A stretch of DNA of 12,623 nucleotides, from assembly GCA_003520745.1 (NCBI GenBank), contig DOUE01000008.1, positions 1,445 to 14,067 of the forward strand. The letters run 5' to 3'. The stretch comes from Erysipelotrichaceae bacterium. GTDB taxonomy: Bacteria; Bacillota_I; Bacilli_A; Erysipelotrichales; Erysipelotrichaceae. The translations under genes were made by a program, and so were the position numbers. Positions 6,902-12,623 of this stretch are shown piece by piece. The notes below the pieces were generated by a model. That model made no database searches and had not been told where the DNA came from. It saw nothing but the letters and a program-made list of their open reading frames with translations. Within the stretch, counting starts at the first letter, position 1; each line of letters opens with the position of its first letter.

Positions 6902-7882
6902 TTAAACGGTTTTCATCCCATATCTTTCCATCGTCGATTTCACGATGGTGTCGAGAAACGAAGCGCGATCGAATCCATGCTGAATCGCCATATACCCCAT
7001 GTATCCGATATGCGCCGTTTGCGGAGTCGACGAATCGGGCAAGTTCAATCCCGCGAACGTATTCACCTCAAGAAAATAGGGCACGTCGTTTTGATCCAAC
7101 ATCATGTCCACCCTCCCGTAATCCGCGATATCCAGCACGTTGTAGGCAGTCAGCGCCATCCTCTTCACGTTTTCTTCAACATCTTTCGGTAAAAGCATCG
7201 GGCACGTGATGATTTCCTGGTCGAGCATTTTATGTTCGAAGGTGTTGGTCCTTCCGTAGGTATAGCGGATCTCCAGCAAGGGCAATACGATCGGATGGCT
7301 ATAACCGATGATTCCGACCGTCAATTCCCTTCCGACGATAAACTCTTCGATCAATGCGGGCTGTCCGATGCCTTCCGTGATCTTCTTGACGACTTCGAAC
7401 AGTTGGTCGTACTTCGCGATGATGTTGGAATCGTCGATCCCCGAACTGCCTCTTCCACTAAGCGGTTTGACGAACAGAGGATAGTCCAACGTGATTTTCG
7501 GGATGTCCTCCTTCGAGTAGGCGATTTGGAACTTCGGCGTATTCACCCCGTAATAGGAGGCGATGATCTTGCGCGATACTTTATCCATCCCTACGATGTT
7601 GGACTTCGAACCTGAGTAAGGGATGTTGAAGGTCTCAAGAAACAGGATTTCGTCATAGCTGGAAGCATTGAAGACGAGATCGATGTTCTCGCTCTTCATC
7701 ACCCCGCCCATTTTGATCGGATCCTTTTCCCACTGGATCAAAACGGCGTCATATCCCGCCTTGATCAACCCTTCTTGATGCATTTTCGCTTCTTCATAGG
7801 CATCGTCGACGATTTTTTCGGCACTGATTTTCTTCTGGAACTCGATATTCCGGTTTGTTCTCCAGAACACTCCGATTTTCAT
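6902..7882 (-). CDS. D-alanine-D-alanine-ligase-like ATP-grasp enzyme
   Basis: The 326-residue protein has the ATP-grasp order of D-Ala-D-Ala ligases: IPYSGSKSNIVGMDK (87-101, with the conserved K101), FVKP (137-140), the glycine-rich loop GRGSSGI (143-149), an EEF triplet (179-181) and GRELTVGI (184-191). Then follow the metal-binding residues, with RVDM (257-260) and LEVNTFAGL (271-279, E272 and N274). The N-terminal domain lacks the usual G-G-x-S-x-E substrate loop of true cell-wall Ddl and reads IGVFWRTNRNIEFQ instead. I therefore infer a different amino-acid substrate. The reaction type expected is ATP-driven acyl phosphate formation and amide bond formation. AAAGGAGGAT precedes the ATG at good spacing. 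It is the first gene of the three-gene operon, downstream of a leader of about 300 nt and a regulated promoter. A real Ddl cannot be excluded. Confidence 0.8.
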   Translation of the reverse strand: MKIGVFWRTNRNIEFQKKISAEKIVDDAYEEAKMHQEGLIKAGYDAVLIQWEKDPIKMGGVMKSENIDLVFNASSYDEILFLETFNIPYSGSKSNIVGMDKVSRKIIASYYGVNTPKFQIAYSKEDIPKITLDYPLFVKPLSGRGSSGIDDSNIIAKYDQLFEVVKKITEGIGQPALIEEFIVGRELTVGIIGYSHPIVLPLLEIRYTYGRTNTFEHKMLDQEIITCPMLLPKDVEENVKRMALTAYNVLDIADYGRVDMMLDQNDVPYFLEVNTFAGLNLPDSSTPQTAHIGYMGYMAIQHGFDRASFLDTIVKSTMERYGMKTV

Positions 7883-8180
7883 GGCTATATCCTCCTTTGA
7901 TCAACCGAATCGAATCAAAACTAACAACGAATGGCGAAATATTGTTTGTGGGGAATCCACGGCGATGTGCGGTCAGCGATCCCTTCGGCAACGTGAATCC
8001 CCTCCGACAATGAATCGGTTTTTGGATGATTCCGTCGCCTTCGAATCGATTTCGATCCAATTTCGACGAACATTCAGACACAAAACACGTCATTGCGGTC
8101 AATATAAAGAAGGGCGATCCCAACTGACGAAGTTTGCAAATCAACCCTGCCTCTCCAAATTTTATTTTTCCCGATTAGCT
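7883..8180 (-). promoter_or_regulatory. Long structured 5' leader of the operon, unidentified
   Basis: If transcription starts near 8180, about 298 nt precede the ATP-grasp ATG. By eye the leader has several nested stems: 8041-8055 (TCGAA/TTCGA), 8005-8037 (CGAC/GTCG with inner GAATC/GATTC) and 7950-8002 (GGGGAATCCACG against CGTGAATCCCC, one mismatch and one bulge). I do not find the B12-box or the conserved core of cobalamin, lysine, glycine or SAM-I riboswitches, and no intrinsic terminator stands before the start codon. A leader of this length with G+C-rich stems suggests RNA-level control, but the class is not recognised. Confidence 0.4.
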
Positions 8181-8186
8181 AACTGA

Positions 8187-8215
8187 ATTGTATCAAAAAG
8201 AAAGTAAACTGACAA
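8187..8215 (-). promoter_or_regulatory. Sigma-A-like promoter of the three-gene operon
   Basis: On the minus strand TTGTCA (8215-8210) and TACAAT (8192-8187) are separated by exactly 17 bp; each matches the consensus at 5 of 6 positions. It is the best promoter in the 622-bp divergent intergenic region and points at the ATP-grasp gene. Confidence 0.65.
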
Positions 8216-8257
8216 CTTTATAACAACTTATGTTGTCAATTATGAAATATCTTTCAT
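8210..8257. promoter_or_regulatory. Operator-like inverted repeats at the operon promoter
   Basis: TGACAAC (8210-8216) and GTTGTCA (8232-8238) form a 29-bp dyad with a third ACAAC copy in the middle (8223-8227). The left arm overlaps the minus-strand -35 element. Four bases further a second dyad, ATGAAA-TATC-TTTCAT (8242-8257), follows. A protein bound to the first dyad would contact RNA polymerase directly, and one bound to either could also affect the plus-strand gene. The regulator is not in this window. Confidence 0.5.
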
Positions 8258-8504
8258 CTGACACGCCTCAACCTGCCTTTTGACACTCGGTAAAAGGATG
8301 CATTGTTCGAAGTAGGGTTCATAGAATCGTTTCTTCTTGCACTTCCGCTTCGGACGCATTCCGCATTCTGCACGGTAGATCCGATGTCACGGAGCCTTTC
8401 TTTCGGTTGGATGGGTCGATTCGACTGTACTAAAGATGGGATTGGCTGTACAAACGGAAATCAAGGCGGAATTTGTGGTAAAATACGAAAGTAAGAGGTA
8501 TCTC
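8258..8504. other. Upstream region of the ceramidase-like gene
   Basis: No gene is visible. TTGACA occurs at 8280-8285 on the plus strand, but no good -10 lies 16-18 bp away. A TAAAAT hexamer at 8479-8484 is too close to the ribosome binding site to serve comfortably. The plus-strand promoter is therefore unresolved. Confidence 0.4.
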
Positions 8505-9674
8505 ATGAAAATCGGAACGAATCAAATTTGTATCAATCCGACACGGCCGATGGTCCCTGTCGGATTCATGACGCAAGTACGTAATGTGTCCCAAGTCCGC
8601 GGCGACTTGATCGCGCGGATGGTTTTGATTGAAGACGGGCAGGTCCATTGGCTCAGCATCACATTGGATAATCTAGGTGTGAGCCAAGCGTTCTTCCACA
8701 AAGTCGAAGAGAAGATGAAAACGATCATCGGTGAGTGCGAATTGACGGTTTCCTGCACACATACCCATTTCGCCCCATCCTTGGCGAATGCGATGGGTTT
8801 GTTTGAGGAGAATCCAGCCTATGTCGACTTCGTCCTCGAGCGATTGGTCCATTGTCTTCGCAACCTAAAAATGATCGATGTTTTCAATCCTCGGATCGGG
8901 TATAAATCGGAGCGCTTCACGGAAGTCGGACGCAACCGGATCAGCGGGAAAAGCGACGACGATGTCATCGCGACCGTCGTCAGTCTATTCGATGGCGACA
9001 AGCGGTTGATCAACTTCCTGCACTACAATTGCCATCCCACCATTTCGGCCGAAGACGCCGCATACTTCAGCGCGGATTATGTTTCCATCGCGATCGAGCA
9101 ATTGACCGCCAAGTACCCCAATGAGTTCACTTTGTTCTTCCAAGGGGCCGCCGGGGATGTCAGCACCCGGTTTACCCGGCAGCAAAAATCATACAACGAA
9201 ACCATACGTCTTGGCCGTCTACTCGGGATGAAGTTCCTGGATCTGCGCGAGCATGTGGAAGTGACCGAAGCGTTCACGCTGAAAACAAGATCCAGGACGG
9301 TCGACCTGCACCACGAAATCAAGAAAATCGAAGACGTGGATACGTCGGCGATGAGTGAAAAAGAAATCCGCGAGTTGGAAGCCGGAAAGAAAATGATCCA
9401 GGTCATGCATACAAAACAAAATCAGTTCGCAAGCCAGGCACCCTTCACCGATATCAAGATCGGTCCGTTGCGTTTCTGTTTCCTTCCCTTCGAACTCTTT
9501 TCCGGTTACCTTCGCTTCTGCAATCCTTTTACCTTGATCGTCGGCTATTCGCAAGGCTATGTCTGCTATGTCACTTTACCCGATAATACGGAGGTCAGTT
9601 ATGAATCGTTGATGGAAACCATCACGGAGCCGGATAAGCAGCGCATCGTATCCTTCTTGGAGGATCAAACGTGA
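8505..9674 (+). CDS. Neutral/alkaline ceramidase-like amidohydrolase (N-terminal domain only)
   Basis: The 389-residue protein has the metal-site landmarks of the neutral ceramidase family: SCTHTHFAPS (83-92, His 86 and 88 as likely zinc ligands), NCHPT (175-179, His 177), FFQGAAGDVS (211-220) and a late LPFE/GYSQGYVCYVT segment (327-357). The family hydrolyses an amide bond with a zinc-bound water. Unlike secreted ceramidases of 600 or more residues, this one has no signal peptide and no C-terminal beta domain. It is probably cytoplasmic and its substrate need not be a ceramide. I chose the ATG at 8505 (preceded by AAGAGG, product MKIGTNQICINPTRP) rather than the in-frame ATG at 8436, which has no ribosome site. 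It is divergent from the mutase operon and overlaps the following radical SAM gene by one base (TGATG). Confidence 0.72.
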   Translation: MKIGTNQICINPTRPMVPVGFMTQVRNVSQVRGDLIARMVLIEDGQVHWLSITLDNLGVSQAFFHKVEEKMKTIIGECELTVSCTHTHFAPSLANAMGLFEENPAYVDFVLERLVHCLRNLKMIDVFNPRIGYKSERFTEVGRNRISGKSDDDVIATVVSLFDGDKRLINFLHYNCHPTISAEDAAYFSADYVSIAIEQLTAKYPNEFTLFFQGAAGDVSTRFTRQQKSYNETIRLGRLLGMKFLDLREHVEVTEAFTLKTRSRTVDLHHEIKKIEDVDTSAMSEKEIRELEAGKKMIQVMHTKQNQFASQAPFTDIKIGPLRFCFLPFELFSGYLRFCNPFTLIVGYSQGYVCYVTLPDNTEVSYESLMETITEPDKQRIVSFLEDQT

Positions 9675-10618
9675 TGAATCCGTTTCCTTTTTCCGACGAC
9701 AATAAACGCTATCATACGTTCAACTACTATCTACGACACCGTTTCAAAGAAAAGGTTTTTAAAGTCGGATTGGACGCCGGGTTCACCTGCCCCAACCGGG
9801 ATGGGAAAGCGGGATTCGGAGGATGCACGTTCTGTAATGCGATCGGATCGGGGGATTTTGGCGGATCGCGCCTTGACCCTTTGGATGTCCAGTTCGAACA
9901 AGGGGTTTCGATGATGAGGAAGAAATGGCCGCATGGGAAAGCCATCGCCTATTTCCAATCCTTCACCAATACCTACGCGTCGCTCGCAGAAATCCAAGCC
10001 AAATTCCAACCGATCTTCCAGAGGGATGATGTGTTGGCGATGGCCATCGCCACACGCCCCGATGCGTTGGAAGACGATGTCTTGACCTATCTCGACCATT
10101 TGGCTGATAAAAAGGAAATCTGGCTTGAACTGGGTCTTCAAAGCATCCATGACGAAACCGCGAAAAGCGTCAACCGCGGACATGATTTCAGGAAGTTCAT
10201 GGAATCTTTCCAGCGGGTGCGCAAGACGAAACTGAAGATCGCCGTACATCTTCTAAACGGACTACCGGGCGAAACGCCGCAGATGATGATCGAGAGCGCG
10301 AGGGTCGTCGGTTCGCTTCATCCCGACGCCGTGAAAATCCACATGCTGAACGTACTGGAAAACACGAAGCTTGCGGAACAATATAAACAAAACCCGTTCC
10401 CTTTGCTGACGATGGACGAGTATACCGATCTTGTCATCGCACAGCTTGAAGTTTTACCGCAGGAAACCGTCATCCAACGTTTGACCGGGGATGGCGATCC
10501 AAAGGATCTCATCGAACCGAAATGGACCATGAAAAAAACGATCGTACTCAATACGATCGATCAGAAAATGGCGCGTTTGAATACGATGCAAGGGGCGAAG
10601 TATCAGGAATCGAACTAA
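9674..10618 (+). CDS. YtqA-type radical SAM protein (TIGR01212 family)
   Basis: The 314-residue protein starts MNPFPFSDDNKRYHTFNYYL and carries FTCPNRDG...GGCTFC with three cysteines at 39, 51 and 54 (C-x11-C-x2-C). This unusual spacing is the mark of the TIGR01212/YtqA radical SAM family and binds the 4Fe-4S cluster that cleaves SAM. LELGLQSIHDETAKSVNRGHD and HLLNGLPGET further on are family-typical. Recent work, as I recall it, assigns Bacillus YtqA (MnmL) to converting cmnm5U to nm5U in tRNA wobble uridine; the partner methyltransferase YtqB is not in this window. GGAGGA at 9659-9664 can serve either GTG 9671 or ATG 9674. I take the ATG because it gives the usual MNPF start; it overlaps the previous stop by one base, indicating translational coupling. 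Confidence 0.9.
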   Translation: MNPFPFSDDNKRYHTFNYYLRHRFKEKVFKVGLDAGFTCPNRDGKAGFGGCTFCNAIGSGDFGGSRLDPLDVQFEQGVSMMRKKWPHGKAIAYFQSFTNTYASLAEIQAKFQPIFQRDDVLAMAIATRPDALEDDVLTYLDHLADKKEIWLELGLQSIHDETAKSVNRGHDFRKFMESFQRVRKTKLKIAVHLLNGLPGETPQMMIESARVVGSLHPDAVKIHMLNVLENTKLAEQYKQNPFPLLTMDEYTDLVIAQLEVLPQETVIQRLTGDGDPKDLIEPKWTMKKTIVLNTIDQKMARLNTMQGAKYQESN

Positions 10619-10650
10619 AAAAGCCGTCTGGTTCTCCTAGACGGCTTTCG
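10619..10650. terminator. Bidirectional terminator between radical SAM and Nudix genes
   Basis: AAAGCCGTCT (10620-10629) and AGACGGCTTT (10639-10648) pair perfectly, with GG/CC extending the stem past one bulge. On the minus strand the stem ends in TTTTTT, on the plus strand in TTTCGTTTC. It begins right after the radical SAM stop codon and lies 14 bp beyond the Nudix stop, so it ends both converging units. Confidence 0.85.
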
Positions 10651-10663
10651 TTTCATTTACAGT

Positions 10664-11179
10664 TTATTTCGCTTGGAGTTGAGTGAGATGTTCAACAAAC
10701 GCCGTCAGGTCGCGCCGATGGATCAAGGCACCGACCGGGCTGTTGGCCGTGGTGAGTTTCCCGAGCACTTCATGCGGAAACAACCATTCGACGGTTTGAA
10801 TCAGGATCGTCTCTTCTTCGGTCCGTTGCGTCAGACCGCTATCATCCAACAGTTGAGCGCTAAAGAACACGCTGCAGGTCATCCTTTCGATCAGGTGGTA
10901 TTCATCGATCACCATGCCGATCAACTGGAATTGATTTGCCTTGAACCCCAGTTCCTCCGCCACTTCGCGCTGCGCCGCGTCGAGGAAGGTTTCCCCCTCT
11001 TCCACCCCGCCACCCGCCGACTCGAGATGATCACGCAGACCGAATCCGTCCTCGCCGACGATACGCAGAAAAGCGTACTTCCCTTCATGGTTTCTCAGGA
11101 AGACACGCGACGTATACCTCAGTTGTGTGATGCCTTGATCCTCGTAATAAGGGTCGTCGTAAACAGCGAGTAGTTTCAT
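10664..11179 (-). CDS. Nudix hydrolase
   Basis: The 171-residue protein has a complete Nudix box, G57-x5-E63-x7-R71-E72-V73-x-E75-E76-L77-G78-F79, within GGVEEGETFLDAAQREVAEE. This helix-loop-helix binds the divalent metals used to cleave a nucleoside diphosphate linked to another group. The preceding strands (TSRVFLRNHEGKYAFLRI) and LESAGG fit the fold. Substrate cannot be read from the box; the flanking residues resemble general MutT/ADP-ribose-type relatives, not the RppH or NudC subfamilies. AGAGGAG lies 4-6 bases before the ATG. It is a single-gene unit with its own promoter (11332-11360), a leader of about 145 nt containing a UUCG-looped hairpin, and a shared terminator downstream. Confidence 0.9.
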   Translation of the reverse strand: MKLLAVYDDPYYEDQGITQLRYTSRVFLRNHEGKYAFLRIVGEDGFGLRDHLESAGGGVEEGETFLDAAQREVAEELGFKANQFQLIGMVIDEYHLIERMTCSVFFSAQLLDDSGLTQRTEEETILIQTVEWLFPHEVLGKLTTANSPVGALIHRRDLTAFVEHLTQLQAK

Positions 11180-11195
11180 CGTTCTCCTCTAAAGG

Positions 11196-11219
11196 AAAAG
11201 GCGTCCGAAGACGCCTTTT
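11196..11219 (-). terminator. UUCG-capped hairpin in the Nudix leader
   Basis: AAAAGGCGTC (11196-11205) and GACGCCTTTT (11210-11219) form a perfect 10-bp stem around CGAA. On the minus strand the loop reads TTCG, a very stable tetraloop, and TTTTCCTTT follows, 17 bases before the Nudix ATG. In a leader this is a likely attenuator; read on the plus strand it ends in TTTTT and is equally a terminator. Confidence 0.65.
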
Positions 11220-11331
11220 TGTGTTGAGTGGTCGATCTCAATTTGGGGGGAAACTGTTGCAACCATTATGGGTGGGGGAAGTGTTGGTTGCTTCAGAAGA
11301 AATCAAGCCACTTGGGTCTTAACCCATCTAT

Positions 11332-11360
11332 ATAATATAGGATAAGTGAAAAAACGTCAA
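11332..11360 (-). promoter_or_regulatory. Sigma-A-like promoter of the Nudix gene
   Basis: On the minus strand TTGACG (11360-11355) and TATTAT (11337-11332) are 17 bp apart, each a 5/6 match. The start would be near 11325, leaving a leader of about 145 nt. The leader also has a GGGT-TAAG-ACCC hairpin (11314-11325) and a GCAACC/GGTTGC pairing. Confidence 0.7.
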
Positions 11361-11407
11361 GATTTGTAATTCATGAAAAGATGAAAGCCATTTCACATTC
11401 ATAAAGG

Positions 11408-11530
11408 AAAAAAGACCCGAAGGTCTTTTTTTCTATTCAAGAGAAAGGGGAGGTTAACTACACCTATAGAATAAGATAGTTTTGTCAGAGAACTATGCGT
11501 TATCTGTGTGAAAATATGTGAAAGGATATC
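11408..11530. repeat. Terminator-containing direct repeat, copy A
   Basis: It starts with the hairpin AAAAAAGACC-CGAA-GGTCTTTTTT (11408-11431), followed by a GAGAAAGGGGAG segment, TTAACTACACCTATAG, and ATGCGTT ahead of a TGTGAAA pair. Copy B lies 185 bp downstream. The first 70 bases or so are nearly identical between copies; the remainder is diverged but keeps order. Confidence 0.75.
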
Positions 11531-11592
11531 GATTTAATGCATAAGTGCATCGATACTGAAACAACAACCCAGGATCGCCCTTTACGATCATG

Positions 11593-11712
11593 AAAAAAGA
11601 CCCGAAGGTCTTTTTTTCTATTCAAGAGAAAGGGGAGAGATTAACTACACCTATAGGATAACAACTCTTTACCTTTGAAATATGCGTTCTTCGTGTGAAA
11701 CGATGTGAGAAT
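11593..11712. repeat. Terminator-containing direct repeat, copy B
   Basis: The hairpin (11593-11616) is identical to that of copy A, and GAGAAAGGGGAG plus TTAACTACACCTATAG follow with a 2-base insertion. ATGCGTT and a TGTGAAA/TGTGAGA pair close the unit. It is a segmental duplication of copy A. Confidence 0.75.
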
Positions 11713-11737
11713 CCGATAAATCCGATGAATACCCATA

Positions 11738-11771
11738 AAAAGAAAAAAGGGGGGGAAACCTTTTTTCTTTT
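11738..11771 (+). terminator. Perfect 13-bp A-rich/T-rich hairpin
   Basis: AAAAGAAAAAAGG (11738-11750) and CCTTTTTTCTTTT (11759-11771) pair exactly around GGGGGAAA. The T-rich right arm makes it terminator-like on the plus strand, 166 bp upstream of the amidotransferase start. It could attenuate that gene. Confidence 0.5.
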
Positions 11772-11936
11772 AACTAAAGGGGAAAGATTCTGTACGGTTC
11801 AAAAGGGGATATTATTTAGGAGAAGAGGATTCCGCACAGGCAAGTTTTCCTTGCATAGACAATATAGCAATCAATCATGGATTTAGTATCATTGAAATGT
11901 GTTAAAATGTGTGAAAATAGATCGAGGAGAAGAAGG

Positions 11937-12599
11937 ATGAACATCAAGGTTGGCATTCCGGTACGAATGTTTGAAGGGAAATATGCGGTCAATCCGGATT
12001 ATATCGTCGCATTGAGGAAAGCGGGGGCGGATCCCGTCGTCCTCCTTCCGGAAGATAAGCTAGGTTTGGCACGGAAGTTGGATGGACTCGATGGAATCCT
12101 CATCCCCGGGGGGACGGATGTGGATCCCGTACTTTATGGAGAAACCAACCAAGGCAGCGAAGGGATCAGCGAGATCATCGATGCCTTGGACATCGACCTG
12201 GTTACCTTGGCCCATTCCCGCGGATTGCCGATCCTGGGGATTTGCCGCGGTCTGCAAGTGATGAATGTCGCCTTGGGCGGATCGCTCTTTCAGGACATCC
12301 CGACGATGATCCCTGAAGCGCATGCGCACTCCCATGCGACGCATCTTGTTTCGATCCACCCGGCAAGTCAAATGGCGGGTCATTTCGGCGGCGAAATCAC
12401 CGTCAACAGCTACCACCATCAAGCCATCAAACGACTCTCTACCCTTCTTCGTTGCGTCGCCCTGTCGGATGACGGGATCATCGAAGCCGTCGAAGGCGAA
12501 GGGTTGACGGCGGTCCAGTGGCATCCGGAGAGGATGATCGACCGGAAAGAACAGTTCGCGTTGTTCGAGCAATTCGTAGAAACATGTAAAAAGCCCTGA
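11937..12599 (+). CDS. Class I glutamine amidotransferase, gamma-glutamyl-GABA hydrolase (PuuD) family
   Basis: The 220-residue protein has IPGGTDVDP (56-64), the nucleophile elbow LGICRGLQVMNVALGG (100-115, Cys 103), the family's NSYHHQAI (157-164) and AVQWHPE (192-198, His 196 and Glu 198). This gives a full Cys-His-Glu triad with no synthetase domain attached. The PuuD family hydrolyses gamma-glutamyl amides such as gamma-glutamyl-GABA in polyamine breakdown; some relatives act on other gamma-glutamyl compounds. No other putrescine gene is nearby, so the substrate is open. The start is the ATG at 11937 (GAGGAG 7 nt upstream, product MNIKVGIPV); the in-frame ATG at 11877 has no ribosome site and adds an atypical leader. 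A TGTGAAA pair lies at 11900-11916. Confidence 0.88.
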   Translation: MNIKVGIPVRMFEGKYAVNPDYIVALRKAGADPVVLLPEDKLGLARKLDGLDGILIPGGTDVDPVLYGETNQGSEGISEIIDALDIDLVTLAHSRGLPILGICRGLQVMNVALGGSLFQDIPTMIPEAHAHSHATHLVSIHPASQMAGHFGGEITVNSYHHQAIKRLSTLLRCVALSDDGIIEAVEGEGLTAVQWHPERMIDRKEQFALFEQFVETCKKP

Positions 12600-12623
12600 C
12601 GTGAAGAAGTCAACGATTTGTAG

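Larger units (their letters stand above)
11180..11936. other. 757-bp gene-poor region with hairpins and repeats
   Basis: Besides the Nudix leader and promoter (11180-11360), I see two copies of a terminator module (11408-11530 and 11593-11712), a 13-bp poly-A/poly-T hairpin (11738-11771), three TGTGAAA pairs and the upstream region of the amidotransferase gene. No reading frame here has a ribosome site and recognisable protein. Small non-coding transcripts are possible because terminators occur with no coding sequence before them. Confidence 0.55.

Noticed and set aside
7794..8144. 116-codon minus-strand frame in the operon leader overlapping the ATP-grasp start
   Set aside because: It has no good ribosome site, its sequence is unlike a protein family, and it overlaps the well-supported start of the ATP-grasp gene.
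7883..8180. Cobalamin, lysine or glycine riboswitch in the operon leader
   Set aside because: Fragments such as GGAGAGG and GCCGAAGGG looked suggestive, but the ordered conserved core of none of these classes could be traced.
11408..11712. CRISPR array or insertion sequence ends
   Set aside because: Only two long direct copies with unequal, diverged interiors, no short spacers, no transposase and no target-site duplication were seen.
11695..11886. 63-codon plus-strand frame before the amidotransferase
   Set aside because: It runs through the poly-A/poly-T hairpin (giving THKKKKGGET and FFLLTKG), starts without a ribosome site and resembles no protein.
12601..12623. GTG start of a further gene at the right edge (MKKSTIC...)
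   Set aside because: Only 23 bases are available and no ribosome site precedes the GTG.

Overview
The window looks like two genomic backgrounds joined inside one reading frame. From about position 1980 to the right end, the DNA is of medium G+C with strong ribosome binding sites (AGGAGG-type), a leucine T-box leader, sigma-A-like promoters and a YtqA-type radical SAM protein. This points to a Gram-positive bacterium (Bacillota, perhaps a Mollicutes-related or environmental Bacilli lineage) using the standard code. From position 1 to about 1980 the DNA is A+T-rich, the two gene starts lack Shine-Dalgarno sequences, intergenic DNA is full of 7-bp-period minisatellites, and the genes are a winged-helix-like leader domain and a 23S-intervening-sequence four-helix protein. 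That style is typical of Patescibacteria/CPR genomes. The seam lies in a strongly conserved part of leuS, so the leuS frame is a chimera: either an assembly artefact or a recombination event.

Layout. 1-175 (-): start of a helix-turn-helix protein cut by the window edge. 176-651: intergenic DNA with twin operator-like sites and hairpins. 652-1005 (-): four-helix-bundle IVP protein flanked by inverted 7-bp arrays. 1205-3601 (-): leucyl-tRNA synthetase (chimeric), preceded by a promoter, a T-box with CTC specifier and a terminator. 3938-7882 (-): a three-gene operon, in transcription order a D-Ala-D-Ala-ligase-like ATP-grasp enzyme, an octopine/nopaline-type dehydrogenase and a B12-dependent mutase-like protein. 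Its promoter overlaps a palindromic operator and is followed by a leader of about 300 nt. 8505-10618 (+): a divergent pair, a neutral-ceramidase-like hydrolase and a YtqA-type radical SAM protein, ending at a bidirectional terminator. 10664-11179 (-): a Nudix hydrolase with its own promoter and a hairpin-containing leader. 11180-11936: a 757-bp gene-poor stretch with duplicated terminator modules and repeated TGTGAAA pairs. 11937-12599 (+): a PuuD-like class I glutamine amidotransferase.

The most interesting part is the tightly coupled operon (22-bp gap, then a TTGA overlap). It combines an adenosylcobalamin-type mutase, a reductase family that joins or splits amino acids and keto acids, and an amide-forming ATP-grasp ligase. 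Together they could form a small pathway making or breaking an unusual amino acid, opine or dipeptide. The divergent ceramidase-like amidase may belong to the same regulon because it shares the intergenic control region. No substrate can be read from the sequence alone.
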